Source: Candidatus Uhrbacteria bacterium (lineage in GTDB: Bacteria > Patescibacteriota > Patescibacteriia > UBA9934 > GWF2-40-263). From it: DNA of 25,228 bases. The translations under genes were made by a program, and so were the position numbers. The notes beneath the pieces are model-generated. The model was not told the DNA's origin and searched no databases. It saw only the letters and a list, made by a program, of their open reading frames with translations. Shown here piece by piece: positions 1 through 8,465 of this stretch (positions are counted from its first letter, which is position 1; each line of letters begins with the position of its first letter). The stretch lies in NCBI GenBank assembly GCA_003511125.1, contig DOJV01000026.1:38537-63764 (forward strand), given 5' to 3'.

Positions 1-19
1 ACAAAACATCAAACCAATC

Positions 20-48
20 AAAAAACCGTTCATTTCTGAACGGTTTTC
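20..48 (-). terminator. Rho-independent terminator after secY
   Basis: An 11-bp perfect inverted repeat (AAAACCGTTCA at 22-32, TGAACGGTTTT at 37-47) with a 4-nt loop is followed, in the direction of secY transcription, by a run of T. It lies about 13 bp past the secY stop and closes the ribosomal superoperon. Adk, map, infA and the alpha-operon genes that often follow secY are not on this side. Confidence 0.9.
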
Positions 49-60
49 CTAAATTCTAAT

Positions 61-1314
61 TTACAACTCGTATTCCCGCATTGTTAACTGGGCTTCGATT
101 TGCTTCACGGTTTCTATAACCACACTGACTACGATGAGAAGCGAGGTACCACCAATAACCAAACTGGCATTGCCGGTAACTTGCTGCAAAATAAGCGGCA
201 ACACAGCAATTAAAGACAAGAACAAAGCGCCGGCAAACAAAATTCTGGTAGAGACAAATCCTAGATAATCAGCAGTTGGCTTGCCTGGGCGAATACCTGG
301 CACAAAACCGCCCTGATTCTGTAAATTCTCGGCCACGCGATCCGGATGGAAAATAACCGCGGCGTAGAAATAAGTGAAAAAGAAAACTAACAAGAAATAA
401 ACTACGCCGTAAAACAATTGATTCTCAAATAAACCCATGGTAAAAACTGCGGCTTGTCGTAACCACTCGCTTTTAGCGTCAGTAAAAAACTGAGCAAAAA
501 CCCGCGGAAACAAAACAATCGAAATGGCAAAAATAATTGGAATAACTCCGGCCATGTTGATTTTGAGTGGCAAGTAAGTAGCCGCGCCACCGCCACGATG
601 ACCACCCCGAGCATACTGAACCGGAATATTTCTTTGAGCTTCTTGCATAATAACCACACCAACGATGGTCACAATAGCTACAAGAACAAAAAGAATCAGA
701 GTGATTAACTGGGAACGATCATAAACCGCCAAAGATCTTTGTAAAAACTGCGGCAAACCGGCAGCAATGCCGGCAAAAATCATAATAGAAACACCGTTAC
801 CAATATGCTTTTCGGAAATTAATTCGCCAATCCACATAATAAACACCGTTCCGGCGGTCATGGAAAGAATAGCTAGTACAATAGTCAGAATGTTGATATC
901 AATAAAAACTGTCGGAGCTTGCTGACGAAGTAAAAGAATCATGCTGTAGGCTTGGAAAGCCGCTAAAGGCACGGTCAACCAACGAGTCCAGCTGTTAATT
1001 TTTTGGCGGCCTTGTTCCTCTTTTTGCATTTCTTCAAGTTTCGGCACAATCATGGCCAACAACTGAAAGATAATTGAAGAAGTAATGTACGGGGCCACAC
1101 CAAGCGCCACGATGGAAAAGTTTTCCAAAGTACCACCAGAAAAAATATTCAGAAGTCCAAAGAACTGACTGTTTTGAAAAAAAGAAGTTAGGGCACCAGC
1201 GTCCATGCCAGGAACTGGAATATGGGCGGCGATACGGAACACTACTAGCAAAGCTAGAACGAACAGCACGCTGTTTCTAACCTCTGGCGTGCGAAAAATA
1301 CGCTGGAGGGTCAT
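61..1314 (-). CDS. secY: Protein translocase subunit SecY
   Basis: This is the pore subunit of the SecYEG translocon in the cytoplasmic membrane. The 417-residue product is a little shorter than E. coli SecY (443) and shows about ten hydrophobic segments. The N-terminal helix with HIPVPGM, the plug-region segment FSGGTLENFSIVALG (about residues 58-72) and the cytosolic loop GGFVPGIRPG (about 336-345) are characteristic. The start is 9 bp after the rplO stop. It is the last gene of the superoperon, its usual place after rplO, and is followed at once by a terminator. Identification is secure. Confidence 0.97.
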   Translation of the reverse strand: MTLQRIFRTPEVRNSVLFVLALLVVFRIAAHIPVPGMDAGALTSFFQNSQFFGLLNIFSGGTLENFSIVALGVAPYITSSIIFQLLAMIVPKLEEMQKEEQGRQKINSWTRWLTVPLAAFQAYSMILLLRQQAPTVFIDINILTIVLAILSMTAGTVFIMWIGELISEKHIGNGVSIMIFAGIAAGLPQFLQRSLAVYDRSQLITLILFVLVAIVTIVGVVIMQEAQRNIPVQYARGGHRGGGAATYLPLKINMAGVIPIIFAISIVLFPRVFAQFFTDAKSEWLRQAAVFTMGLFENQLFYGVVYFLLVFFFTYFYAAVIFHPDRVAENLQNQGGFVPGIRPGKPTADYLGFVSTRILFAGALFLSLIAVLPLILQQVTGNASLVIGGTSLLIVVSVVIETVKQIEAQLTMREYEL

Positions 1315-1323
1315 AAATTTATT

Positions 1324-1764
1324 TTAGACGGCGATTTCACCGCCGGCTTTTTTGATTTTTTCTTCGGCTGTTTTGGAAACCGTACAGCCCTTAATAGTTA
1401 CGGCCTGAGAAATTTCTCCATCGCCCAAAATTTTAACACCGTTAGCAATGGTTTTGACCAAGTTTTTTTCGAGAATTAATTTTGGAGTAATTTTTGAACC
1501 GTCAACAAAATTCTTGGCTAGAATTCCAACATTAACCACGGCCGGCTTTTTTGTCAGACTCTTAAAACCACGATTTTTTGGCAACTTCAACATGATAGCC
1601 CGCAAACCTCTCAGTTGCAGCTTGTTACGACCACCTGATCGAGCACGTTGACCTTTAACACCACGACCAGAATAAGTACCGGTCGAAGCCAAACCACGAC
1701 CAATGCGTTTTTTGGTTTTCTTTGAACCGGCGGCTGGTTTTAAATTATGCAATTCAAGAGTCAT
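1324..1764 (-). CDS. rplO: 50S ribosomal protein uL15
   Basis: uL15 binds 23S rRNA late in large-subunit assembly. The 146-residue length is normal. The Gly/Arg-rich N-terminal extension (RIGRGLASTGTYSGRG, about residues 21-36) that threads into rRNA, followed by the globular C-terminal domain with KNRGFKS, identifies it. It begins 4 bp after the rpsE stop. In most bacteria rpmD (uL30) lies between these two genes; here there is no room for it. Confidence 0.97.
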   Translation of the reverse strand: MTLELHNLKPAAGSKKTKKRIGRGLASTGTYSGRGVKGQRARSGGRNKLQLRGLRAIMLKLPKNRGFKSLTKKPAVVNVGILAKNFVDGSKITPKLILEKNLVKTIANGVKILGDGEISQAVTIKGCTVSKTAEEKIKKAGGEIAV

Positions 1765-1768
1765 AACT

Positions 1769-2413
1769 TTATTTTACCTCGGAAGCGACTTTTACCGGAA
1801 GTCGTAAGCGCTTCAAAGCTTTCATAGTGGCTTTGGCCACGTTGATTTTATTGGACGAACCTTGGATTTTGCTAACTGCATTAGGAACACCACCAAGCTC
1901 AAGAACCACCCGCACAGCGCCACCGGCCTTAAGTCCGGTACCTTTTGGAGCCGGCTTCAAAAGCACAATGGCCGCACCAAACTTTTCGTTTACGGCATGC
2001 GGCACGGTTTCGTTAGCCATGGGAATAACAAACATATTTTTCTTGGCCTGACGAAAAGCTTTTTCCACAGCCATGGCGACATCAGCACCTTTAGCTACAC
2101 CAAAACCAACTTTACCAGCCTGGTTTCCAATAACCAAAGCAGCACGAAAACGCATCCGTTTGCCACCGGCGGTCACGCGAGTAACTCTTGAAAGTTCAAG
2201 AATTTTTTGTTCATACTCTTTTGGTTCACGTGAATCACTTCGACGATCACCACGACCACGGCCGCGGCCTGCACCTTCGCCGCCACGACCACCACGACTA
2301 GCACCACGCCCCGGACGTCCACCGGCTCTAGGAGCTGTGGCCGGTCCAGGAACTTGATTCTGAACAGCTGGTTCTACGGCCGGAGTTTGAGTTGTGTTTT
2401 TTTCTTCCGACAT
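1769..2413 (-). CDS. rpsE: 30S ribosomal protein uS5 with RGG-rich N-terminal extension
   Basis: uS5 lies near the mRNA entry channel and contributes to decoding fidelity. The conserved core begins at about residue 64 (PKEYEQKILELSRVTRV) and includes GNQAGKVGFGVAKG and GLKAGGAVR, as in the family. In front is an extension of about 63 residues: an acidic/Pro/Gln start, then a tract dense in RG and RGG repeats (about residues 29-57). E. coli S5 is 167 residues, this one 214. The extension is in frame with the core and an ATG is present at 2413, so I keep it. RGG tracts bind RNA in other proteins; a role here is inference. Confidence 0.96.
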   Translation of the reverse strand: MSEEKNTTQTPAVEPAVQNQVPGPATAPRAGGRPGRGASRGGRGGEGAGRGRGRGDRRSDSREPKEYEQKILELSRVTRVTAGGKRMRFRAALVIGNQAGKVGFGVAKGADVAMAVEKAFRQAKKNMFVIPMANETVPHAVNEKFGAAIVLLKPAPKGTGLKAGGAVRVVLELGGVPNAVSKIQGSSNKINVAKATMKALKRLRLPVKVASEVK

Positions 2414-2419
2414 ATCATT

Positions 2420-2782
2420 TTAAAAATTCATTCCGTTTTCACGAGCTCCGTCAGCCAAAGCGGCAACTAAGCCATGATAACGATAACTACCGCGATCAAA
2501 AACCACGGTTTCAATTCCCTTCTCTTTGGCTCTGGTGGCTAAAATTTTACCCACCTCTTTAGCCAAATCAAGACCAGAAAATTTTTCTTTAATATCAAAA
2601 TCCGAAGCTGCAGCCAAAGTTTTGCCGGCGGCGTCATCAATCAACTGAGCATAAACATGTTTTAAACTGCGCTTAACAGAAAGACGAGGAATTTTTTCAG
2701 TTCCTTGCACCCGAGCACGCACCCGTCGAGCCCGAAGCTCGGCTAAATGACGTTTTCTTTCAATAAGATTCTTTACCTTCAT
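2420..2782 (-). CDS. rplR: 50S ribosomal protein uL18
   Basis: uL18 binds 5S rRNA together with uL5. The 120-residue protein has the basic N-terminus (RKRHLAELRARRVRAR), the central PRLSVKRSLKHVYAQLIDD strand region and the signature C-terminus VFDRGSYRYHGLVAALADG followed by REN. Position between rplF and rpsE is canonical, with 6 and 10 bp spacers. Confidence 0.97.
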   Translation of the reverse strand: MKVKNLIERKRHLAELRARRVRARVQGTEKIPRLSVKRSLKHVYAQLIDDAAGKTLAAASDFDIKEKFSGLDLAKEVGKILATRAKEKGIETVVFDRGSYRYHGLVAALADGARENGMNF

Positions 2783-2792
2783 ACTTTTCTAA

Positions 2793-3341
2793 TTAAGCGG
2801 TGCCCGCCTTACCAGCCTTACCGGCCTTGCGACGAACGGTTTCATCGGTATATTTAATACCAGTACCTTTATAAGGTTCGGGTTTACGGATTCGACGAAT
2901 CTGAGCGGCGGTTTCACCAACTATCTGCTTATCAATACCACTTATGGTAACAATACTTTTCTCAACCTTAGCCGCAATACCTTCCGGTAACTTAAAATTA
3001 ACATCATGAGAATAACCGACCTCAAGAGTTAAAATGTTACCAGAAACATTAGCTCGATAACCAACACCATTAACTTCTAGCGATCTGGAAAAACCTTCGG
3101 AAACACCTTGAATCATGTTTTGTAAATGGGCGCGAAAGGTACCCCACAAAGATCTTTCTTGTTTAACTTCCGGCTTGTCAACAACAACCCTGATTTCGTC
3201 TGCCTCACGATTTAACCGAACACAATCTGGGAAAACCATGGAGAGAATTCCTTTTGAGCCTTTTACTGTAACCTTCTGGCCTTCGATTATTACTTCGACT
3301 CCAGACGGGACATTAATCGGTTTTAATCCAATACGAGACAT
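2793..3341 (-). CDS. rplF: 50S ribosomal protein uL6
   Basis: uL6 sits near the GTPase-associated centre and contacts 23S helix 97. The 182-residue protein starts MSRIGLKPINVPSGVEV and has the two repeated alpha/beta domains; the second ends with the family signature RKPEPYKGTGIKYTDE. The C-terminus ends in a low-complexity tail, KAGKAGKAGTA, longer than usual. It lies 4 bp downstream of rpsH. Confidence 0.97.
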   Translation of the reverse strand: MSRIGLKPINVPSGVEVIIEGQKVTVKGSKGILSMVFPDCVRLNREADEIRVVVDKPEVKQERSLWGTFRAHLQNMIQGVSEGFSRSLEVNGVGYRANVSGNILTLEVGYSHDVNFKLPEGIAAKVEKSIVTISGIDKQIVGETAAQIRRIRKPEPYKGTGIKYTDETVRRKAGKAGKAGTA

Positions 3342-3345
3342 AAAA

Positions 3346-3738
3346 TTAAGCTACTTCACAAAGCACTTCACCGCCAAGTTTTCTGGCGCGGGCTTCTTTG
3401 TTAGTCATCAAACCGTTAGAAGTTGAAATTATGGCGATGCCAAGACCAGACAAAACCCACGGCAAACCATCGGTTTTAACATAAACTCGACGTCCTGGCT
3501 TGGAAATTCGTTTAATTAAACGAATGGCTGGCTCACGTCGGCTATACTTCAAGACAACTCGAATAACCGGTCGTTCGACCTCGGTGGTTTGTTCTACTTT
3601 TTCTACAAAGCCTTCTTGCTCTAAAATCTTGCCAAGACTAAACTTTAGCTTAGAAAAAGGAATGTTTAGCTCGGTCTTTCGTACCGCCTGAGCGTTACGA
3701 ATTCGAGTTAACATGTCAGAAATGGGATCAGTCAACAT
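3346..3738 (-). CDS. rpsH: 30S ribosomal protein uS8
   Basis: uS8 is a primary 16S rRNA binder of the platform and, in E. coli, the translational repressor of the spc operon. The 130-residue protein begins DPISDMLTRIRNAQ and ends with the rRNA-binding signature STSNGLMTNKEARARKLGGE. Its upstream region has AGGATAATATT before the ATG, one of the few partial Shine-Dalgarno-like stretches seen in this window. Confidence 0.97.
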   Translation of the reverse strand: MLTDPISDMLTRIRNAQAVRKTELNIPFSKLKFSLGKILEQEGFVEKVEQTTEVERPVIRVVLKYSRREPAIRLIKRISKPGRRVYVKTDGLPWVLSGLGIAIISTSNGLMTNKEARARKLGGEVLCEVA

Positions 3739-3756
3739 AATATTATCCTAAAAACT

Positions 3757-3942
3757 TTACCAACTCGCTTTTTTAATACCCGGGATCTCGCCATTATTAG
3801 CAAGCTCACGAAAGCAAATTCGACATAAATCGAAATCGCGCATATAGCCGTGATTACGGCCGCAACGCCAACAACGATTGACATGACGAGTGGAAAATTT
3901 TGGCTTATTGCGCGATTTGGCGCGTTGATTTTCGGTTGCCAT
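3757..3942 (-). CDS. rpsN: 30S ribosomal protein uS14, zinc-binding type
   Basis: uS14 is in the head of the small subunit. At 61 residues this is the short zinc-ribbon (C+) form: Cys24 and Cys27 (CWRC), Cys40 and Cys43 (CRIC) form a CxxC-x12-CxxC site. The C-terminus [11 protein letters not shown] is the family signature. It lies 5 bp after rplE and 18 bp before rpsH. Confidence 0.97.
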   Translation of the reverse strand: MATENQRAKSRNKPKFSTRHVNRCWRCGRNHGYMRDFDLCRICFRELANNGEIPGIKKASW

Positions 3943-3947
3943 AATAC

Positions 3948-4499
3948 TTACTTTTGTTTGTCGATTTTCTTAAAAGGAAATCCGAGAGCCTCCAACAAAG
4001 CCTTGCCTTGTTCTTTATTCTTGGCCGTGGTAGTGATTGTTACTTGTAAACCATGAACTACTTCAATTTCATCCGGACGAATTTCTGGAAAAGACATGTG
4101 TTCACGAAAACCAAGAGAATAATTACCTTTTTCATCAAAAGCTTTTGGTGAAATACCCCGGAAGTCACGAACACGTGGCAAGGTAATATTTACTAACTTA
4201 TCTAAGAAATCCCACATTTGTTTACCACGAAGAGTTACTTTAGTTCCCACCACCATGCCTTTTCTGATTTTAAAGTTAGAGATAGAAACCCGGGCCTTGC
4301 ATTTAACTGGCGCTTGACCGGTAATTCGACGCAAAGTGTCTTCGGCGGTTTCTAAAAATTTAGCTTCTTTAATACCTTGACCCAAGCCAATATTAAGAGT
4401 GACCTTGGTGACTTTCGGCACAGCCAAAGCATTTTTGACCCCAAGTTGTTCGGCTAGTTTGGGGGCCACGCTCTCTTTGTAATAAGTTTGCAACGACAT
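3948..4499 (-). CDS. rplE: 50S ribosomal protein uL5
   Basis: uL5 joins 5S rRNA to the central protuberance and contacts P-site tRNA. The 183-residue protein carries [13 protein letters not shown], the loop [12 protein letters not shown] and [20 protein letters not shown], all typical. It starts 2 bp after the rplX stop, suggesting translational coupling. Confidence 0.97.
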   Translation of the reverse strand: MSLQTYYKESVAPKLAEQLGVKNALAVPKVTKVTLNIGLGQGIKEAKFLETAEDTLRRITGQAPVKCKARVSISNFKIRKGMVVGTKVTLRGKQMWDFLDKLVNITLPRVRDFRGISPKAFDEKGNYSLGFREHMSFPEIRPDEIEVVHGLQVTITTTAKNKEQGKALLEALGFPFKKIDKQK

Positions 4500-4501
4500 A
4501 A

Positions 4502-4828
4502 TTATTCAATATCTTCGGAAGTTCCGCGGCGACGAATGACTCGCACCGTAGTTTTTTTTCCGTCCTTTTCAATTATTTTTTTACCAATTCGACCACCAGT
4601 ACCGCTCTTTGGGGAAATTAACTGCAAATTGGAAACCTGAAGTGGTGCCGGAAAAGTAATTTTTTGTCCAGCGTCGCCACGACGTCGGCTTCTTAAATGG
4701 CGGACACAAAGGTTTAGGCCCTCAACCACAACTCGTTCAAGTTTAGGAAAAACCTGAAGGACCTTTCCTTGTTTGCCTTTATCTTTGCCCGCAAGAACAC
4801 GGACCATGTCGCCTGTCTTAATCTTCAT
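4502..4828 (-). CDS. rplX: 50S ribosomal protein uL24
   Basis: uL24 is an assembly-initiator protein near the exit tunnel. The N-terminal KOW motif is clear (KIKTGDMVRVLAGKDKGKQG, residues 2-21), followed by VVVEGLN and a basic C-terminal region. Its 108 residues are normal for the family. It is 5 bp from rplN and 2 bp from rplE. Confidence 0.96.
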   Translation of the reverse strand: MKIKTGDMVRVLAGKDKGKQGKVLQVFPKLERVVVEGLNLCVRHLRSRRRGDAGQKITFPAPLQVSNLQLISPKSGTGGRIGKKIIEKDGKKTTVRVIRRRGTSEDIE

Positions 4829-4833
4829 ATAAT

Positions 4834-5205
4834 TTAAAGCACCTCGGGGGCCAAAGAAACAATTTTATTAAAACCCTTGGCACGCAATTCACGAGCTACC
4901 GGCCCAAAAATACGAGAACCTTTTGGGTCTTTACTTTTAGGGTCGATGATCACGGCGGCGTTTTCGTCAAAACGAATATAAGTGCCGTCCGGGCGTCGAG
5001 ACTCTTTACGAGTTCGGACAATTACGGCGTGCACAACATCGCTTTTTTTAACCGCGGCGTGCGGGACAGCGACTTTAACCGAAGCTGTAACAACATCACC
5101 AAGACGTGCGTAGCGTTTTTGATAACCACCCTCAACCCTAAACATCTGGAGTTTTTTAGCACCAGAGTTATCGGCTACGTTTAACATGCTGCGAAGCTGA
5201 ACCAT
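4834..5205 (-). CDS. rplN: 50S ribosomal protein uL14
   Basis: uL14 forms an inter-subunit bridge and is the docking site of the silencing factor RsfS. The start [18 protein letters not shown], the central [20 protein letters not shown] and the end [19 protein letters not shown] are nearly invariant features of the family. The 123-residue length is normal. Confidence 0.98.
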   Translation of the reverse strand: MVQLRSMLNVADNSGAKKLQMFRVEGGYQKRYARLGDVVTASVKVAVPHAAVKKSDVVHAVIVRTRKESRRPDGTYIRFDENAAVIIDPKSKDPKGSRIFGPVARELRAKGFNKIVSLAPEVL

Positions 5206-5219
5206 AGATTTTACTAAAA

Positions 5220-5483
5220 TTAAGCGGCTTTTTTCAAAACCTTAACCAAACGCCAGCGCTTGTCGCGAGAAAGCGGACGACATTCGACAAACTCAACAGA
5301 ATCGCCAACCTTAGCTTCCATTTTCTCGTCATGCACTTTATAACGACGGCTGGAGATGTAGCGCTTCTGATATTTCTGGTGCAAAACGGTGCGATCAACG
5401 CGTACCACAATAGTCTTAGTCATTTTATCTGAGACTACTAGACCACGAAGATTACGCTGGGTTTTACTTGTTTGGTTTGACAT
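5220..5483 (-). CDS. rpsQ: 30S ribosomal protein uS17
   Basis: uS17 is a primary 16S rRNA-binding OB-fold protein. The 87-residue product has [19 protein letters not shown], the YKVHDEK loop and [19 protein letters not shown], which define the family. It lies between rpmC and rplN in canonical order, 8 bp after rpmC. Confidence 0.97.
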   Translation of the reverse strand: MSNQTSKTQRNLRGLVVSDKMTKTIVVRVDRTVLHQKYQKRYISSRRYKVHDEKMEAKVGDSVEFVECRPLSRDKRWRLVKVLKKAA

Positions 5484-5491
5484 AAAATTTA

Positions 5492-5683
5492 TTAAACCGT
5501 TGTCTTTTGACGAAGAAAGGTTTTAATTCTGGCAATCCGCTTTTTTACTTCTCGAACTTTTCGAACCTGCGAAAGCTGATGAACCGAAAGAGCAGAATAC
5601 ATTGAACGTAATTCACTCTCGGCTTCGGCCAACATTTTTTTTAAAGCTTCGAGGGAAGCGTTTTTAATTTCTTTCTCGTCCAT
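5492..5683 (-). CDS. rpmC: 50S ribosomal protein uL29
   Basis: uL29 is a small two-helix protein at the tunnel exit next to uL23. The 63-residue product is almost entirely helical, with a C-terminal half VRKVREVKKRIARIKTFL matching the family's basic helix. It begins 3 bp after the rplP stop. Identification rests on length, composition and the invariant L16-L29-S17 order. Confidence 0.94.
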   Translation of the reverse strand: MDEKEIKNASLEALKKMLAEAESELRSMYSALSVHQLSQVRKVREVKKRIARIKTFLRQKTTV

Positions 5684-5686
5684 ATT

Positions 5687-6106
5687 TTAGATTCCTTCAT
5701 CAAAGATGAATTTATTCTTAACCGGAAGTTTATGAGCGGCTAAACGCATAGCCTCCGTGGCTACCTTTTGGTCAACACCGTCCATTTCAAACATTACAGT
5801 TCCGGCTCGGACTACGGCTACATAGTGGTCGACCGCGCCTTTACCCTTACCCATTGGCATCTCCGCGCCTTTGCTGGTTATTGGGTGGTCGGGAAAAATT
5901 CTAATCCAAATCTTACCACCACGTTTAATGGAACGAGTCATGGCTCGGCGAGCGGCTTCGATTTGTCGGGAAGTTACCCAACCTTCTTCCATAGCTTTAA
6001 GTCCATAAGAACCAAAAGCCAAAGAATTCTTGCGGGTAGCCAAACGCTTGCCGCGAGCTCGGCCTTTGTGCCATTTTCGATGTTTTACTTTCTTCGGAAT
6101 CAACAT
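5687..6106 (-). CDS. rplP: 50S ribosomal protein uL16
   Basis: uL16 lies near the peptidyl-transferase centre and the A-site tRNA. The 139-residue product starts [19 protein letters not shown] and contains [39 protein letters not shown] and [15 protein letters not shown], all diagnostic. The gene is 6 bp downstream of rpsC. Confidence 0.98.
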   Translation of the reverse strand: MLIPKKVKHRKWHKGRARGKRLATRKNSLAFGSYGLKAMEEGWVTSRQIEAARRAMTRSIKRGGKIWIRIFPDHPITSKGAEMPMGKGKGAVDHYVAVVRAGTVMFEMDGVDQKVATEAMRLAAHKLPVKNKFIFDEGI

Positions 6107-6112
6107 ACTTTT

Positions 6113-6799
6113 TTATTCTTCAATCTTGGTTTCAGAACCGATCTTTTCTCCACCCGGGGCGGAAAAAATCTCACCTCGGTTTATCCAAACCTTAATACCA
6201 ATGGCGCCATAAATAGTTCTGGCCGTAACGCAAGCAAAGTCGATATCGGCGCGCAGGTTATGAAGTGGAACCTTTCCATGGGCCAAAGTCTCGACTCGAG
6301 CAATTTCTGCGCCATTGAGACGACCACCAAGAGTAATTTTAACACCCTCGGCCCTGGCCTTAAGGACTCGCTCCACCGACTGCTTCATGGCTCGACGGAA
6401 AGGAAAACGTTTTTCGATATCTGCAGCAATCTGTTGACCAACAATTTGAGCTGAAAGGGATGGGCGGGCAACTTCTTTAACATTAACCGAAAGAGCCACG
6501 CGACGACCACGATAAAATTTCTTTAAAATTTTATTTTTTAGATCCTCGACACCGGCTCCGGCCCGACCGATAATAAACCCTGGCTTGGCTGAAAAAATAA
6601 CCACATTTACCTGCTGGCGAGTACGTTCAATTTCCACTCTATCAACCAAGGCTTCGCGTAGTTCTTTACGCAAAAAATCACGAATCTTTACATCTTCACG
6701 TAAAAAATCCCTGTAGTTGTCTTCTCGGGCAAACCAAACTGCATCCCAAGTACGAATAGTGGACAGTCGGAAGGCTTTTGGATGAACTTTATGACCCAT
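6113..6799 (-). CDS. rpsC: 30S ribosomal protein uS3
   Basis: uS3 shapes the mRNA entry tunnel and contributes to its helicase activity. The 228-residue product begins MGHKVHPKAFRLS, has a type II KH domain whose GxxG loop is in PGFIIGRAGAGVEDLK (about residues 72-87), and a C-terminal domain ending RGEIFSAPGGEKIG. Length and motif order are normal. It is 9 bp from rplV. Confidence 0.97.
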   Translation of the reverse strand: MGHKVHPKAFRLSTIRTWDAVWFAREDNYRDFLREDVKIRDFLRKELREALVDRVEIERTRQQVNVVIFSAKPGFIIGRAGAGVEDLKNKILKKFYRGRRVALSVNVKEVARPSLSAQIVGQQIAADIEKRFPFRRAMKQSVERVLKARAEGVKITLGGRLNGAEIARVETLAHGKVPLHNLRADIDFACVTARTIYGAIGIKVWINRGEIFSAPGGEKIGSETKIEE

Positions 6800-6808
6800 A
6801 AATTAGTC

Positions 6809-7261
6809 TTACTGCTTTGAACCCTCGTCCTTAGAAACGGCGGCTGTGGAAACTTGTTTGGCCGCGGACTTTTTTGCTGACGAAGTTTTTTTCTTAGTTG
6901 TTTTTTTATCGGCAACCTCTTCCTTTACTTCCCTCTCAGACAAAGTCAAAGAAATATGCGTGGTGCGATGACGAATTGGTGTCGCCCGACCAAAAGCTTT
7001 TGGTGTCCAACGTTTAGCCACCGGACCACCATCAGCCGTAATGGTTTTTACATACAAAGCCTCGGAAGAAAGTTTAAAATTATGTTCGGCGTTGGCCACC
7101 GCTGATTTCAGAAGTTTTTTGACCGGTTCGGCTGATAACTGTTTCATAACCGAAAGTCGTGTTTCGGCTTCGGCAACTCCAAGACCACGGATGACATCAA
7201 CCGCTAAACGCACCTTGCGAGGTGACATTCGGATAAATCTTGCTTTAGCTGTAATATCCAT
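6809..7261 (-). CDS. rplV: 50S ribosomal protein uL22 with basic tail
   Basis: uL22 lines the nascent-chain exit tunnel with its long beta-hairpin. The core starts with ARFIRMSPRKVRLAVDVIRG and reaches RHRTTHISLTLSE at about residue 110. A Lys/Ala/Ser-rich low-complexity tail of about 40 residues follows, so the protein (150 residues) is longer than E. coli L22 (110). The tail is in frame and the downstream gene begins 9 bp later, so no frameshift is implied. Confidence 0.96.
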   Translation of the reverse strand: MDITAKARFIRMSPRKVRLAVDVIRGLGVAEAETRLSVMKQLSAEPVKKLLKSAVANAEHNFKLSSEALYVKTITADGGPVAKRWTPKAFGRATPIRHRTTHISLTLSEREVKEEVADKKTTKKKTSSAKKSAAKQVSTAAVSKDEGSKQ

Positions 7262-7266
7262 AAAAA

Positions 7267-7587
7267 TTACTTCTTAGCCGCTGGGGCTGGAGTGGAAGGT
7301 GTAGCCGCCGCACTTTGTTCGGCTTTTTGAATCTTACCACCGTGACGGACAAACTTACGAGTAGGTGAAAACTCTCCGAGTTTATGACCAACCATTTCTT
7401 CGACAATCCGAACCGGAATATGATCCTTACCATTATGAACAGCAATAGTTAAACCAACCATTTCTGGAGTAATAGTAGAAGAACGAGCCCAGGTTTTAAT
7501 AACCGTACGGCTGCCTGGACCGAGCTTTTGAACTTTAGCCAAAAGCTTGGCGTCGATATATGGTCCTTTTTTTGAACTACGAGACAT
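7267..7587 (-). CDS. rpsS: 30S ribosomal protein uS19 with Ala/Pro tail
   Basis: uS19 is in the head of the small subunit and makes a bridge to the 50S. The start [16 protein letters not shown], the segment [19 protein letters not shown] and [17 protein letters not shown] are diagnostic. The last 20 residues are a low-complexity Ala/Pro/Thr tail, bringing the length to 106 against about 92 in E. coli. Confidence 0.97.
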   Translation of the reverse strand: MSRSSKKGPYIDAKLLAKVQKLGPGSRTVIKTWARSSTITPEMVGLTIAVHNGKDHIPVRIVEEMVGHKLGEFSPTRKFVRHGGKIQKAEQSAAATPSTPAPAAKK

Positions 7588-7603
7588 AAACTACTAATGA
7601 TTA

Positions 7604-8455
7604 TTACGAAGAGGTTCCAACAAACAAACCTTTTGGCCGACGTTTTATAATTAATTTGTCTGAAGTCTTTTTACGACGAGTCTTAACACCCAAGGCCGGT
7701 TTACCTTGTGGGGTTTTTGGATGTTTTAAACCAATAGGACTACGTCCTTCACCACCACCGTGTGGGTGATCGACCGGATTCATGGCTTTACCGCGAACGG
7801 TTGGTCGGATACCGCGATGGCGAGTACGTCCGGCCTTACCCCAACGGACCAAACCATAATCAGGATTTGAAACAGATCCAACTGTGGCTTCACAAACCTT
7901 AAGAATCATTCTGACTTCGCCTGAAGGTAATTTCAAGGTGGCATAATCGCCCTCGATGGCCATAAGCTGAGCAGTGGTGCCGGCCCCGCGGACCAATTGA
8001 CCACCCTTCCCTGGTTGCATTTCAACATCGTGAACATTAACACCAACCGGGATATTTTCCAAAGGCATGCGATTACCGTTTTTGATTTCACCCTTACCTC
8101 GAGTCGAAACTACCATATCTCCTACTTCGACACCTTGTGGAGCAAGGATATAACGTTTTTCGCCGTCGATATACTGAATAAGCAGAAGGCGAGCGCCACG
8201 ATTTGGATCATACTCAACCGCAACAATCTTCGCTGGAATATCAAATCTTTCGCGCAAACTGTCGACAATACGTGTACAGCGTCTGGCACCACCACCACGA
8301 TGACGAACGGTTATTTTACCACAGGAACGGCCGGATTTTTGTTTTCTAAACACCACCAAAGATTTTTCTGGTTTGGTTTTAGTGATATCTTTAAAAGTCT
8401 GCACGCTGGAAATGCGACAACTATTTGATATTGGTCTGTATTTTTTAATAGGCAT
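7604..8455 (-). CDS. rplB: 50S ribosomal protein uL2
   Basis: uL2 is needed for subunit association and supports the peptidyl-transferase centre. The 283-residue product contains [12 protein letters not shown], the OB-fold and SH3-like domains, and the highly conserved [18 protein letters not shown] (about residues 226-243) that holds the key histidine. It sits 10 bp after rplW and 16 bp before rpsS. Confidence 0.98.
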   Translation of the reverse strand: MPIKKYRPISNSCRISSVQTFKDITKTKPEKSLVVFRKQKSGRSCGKITVRHRGGGARRCTRIVDSLRERFDIPAKIVAVEYDPNRGARLLLIQYIDGEKRYILAPQGVEVGDMVVSTRGKGEIKNGNRMPLENIPVGVNVHDVEMQPGKGGQLVRGAGTTAQLMAIEGDYATLKLPSGEVRMILKVCEATVGSVSNPDYGLVRWGKAGRTRHRGIRPTVRGKAMNPVDHPHGGGEGRSPIGLKHPKTPQGKPALGVKTRRKKTSDKLIIKRRPKGLFVGTSS

Positions 8456-8465
8456 AGCGATTCAT

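Noticed and set aside
5768-6454. 228-codon frame on the plus strand opposite rplP and rpsC
   Set aside because: It lies entirely antisense to two well-identified ribosomal genes; long antisense frames are expected there from codon bias.
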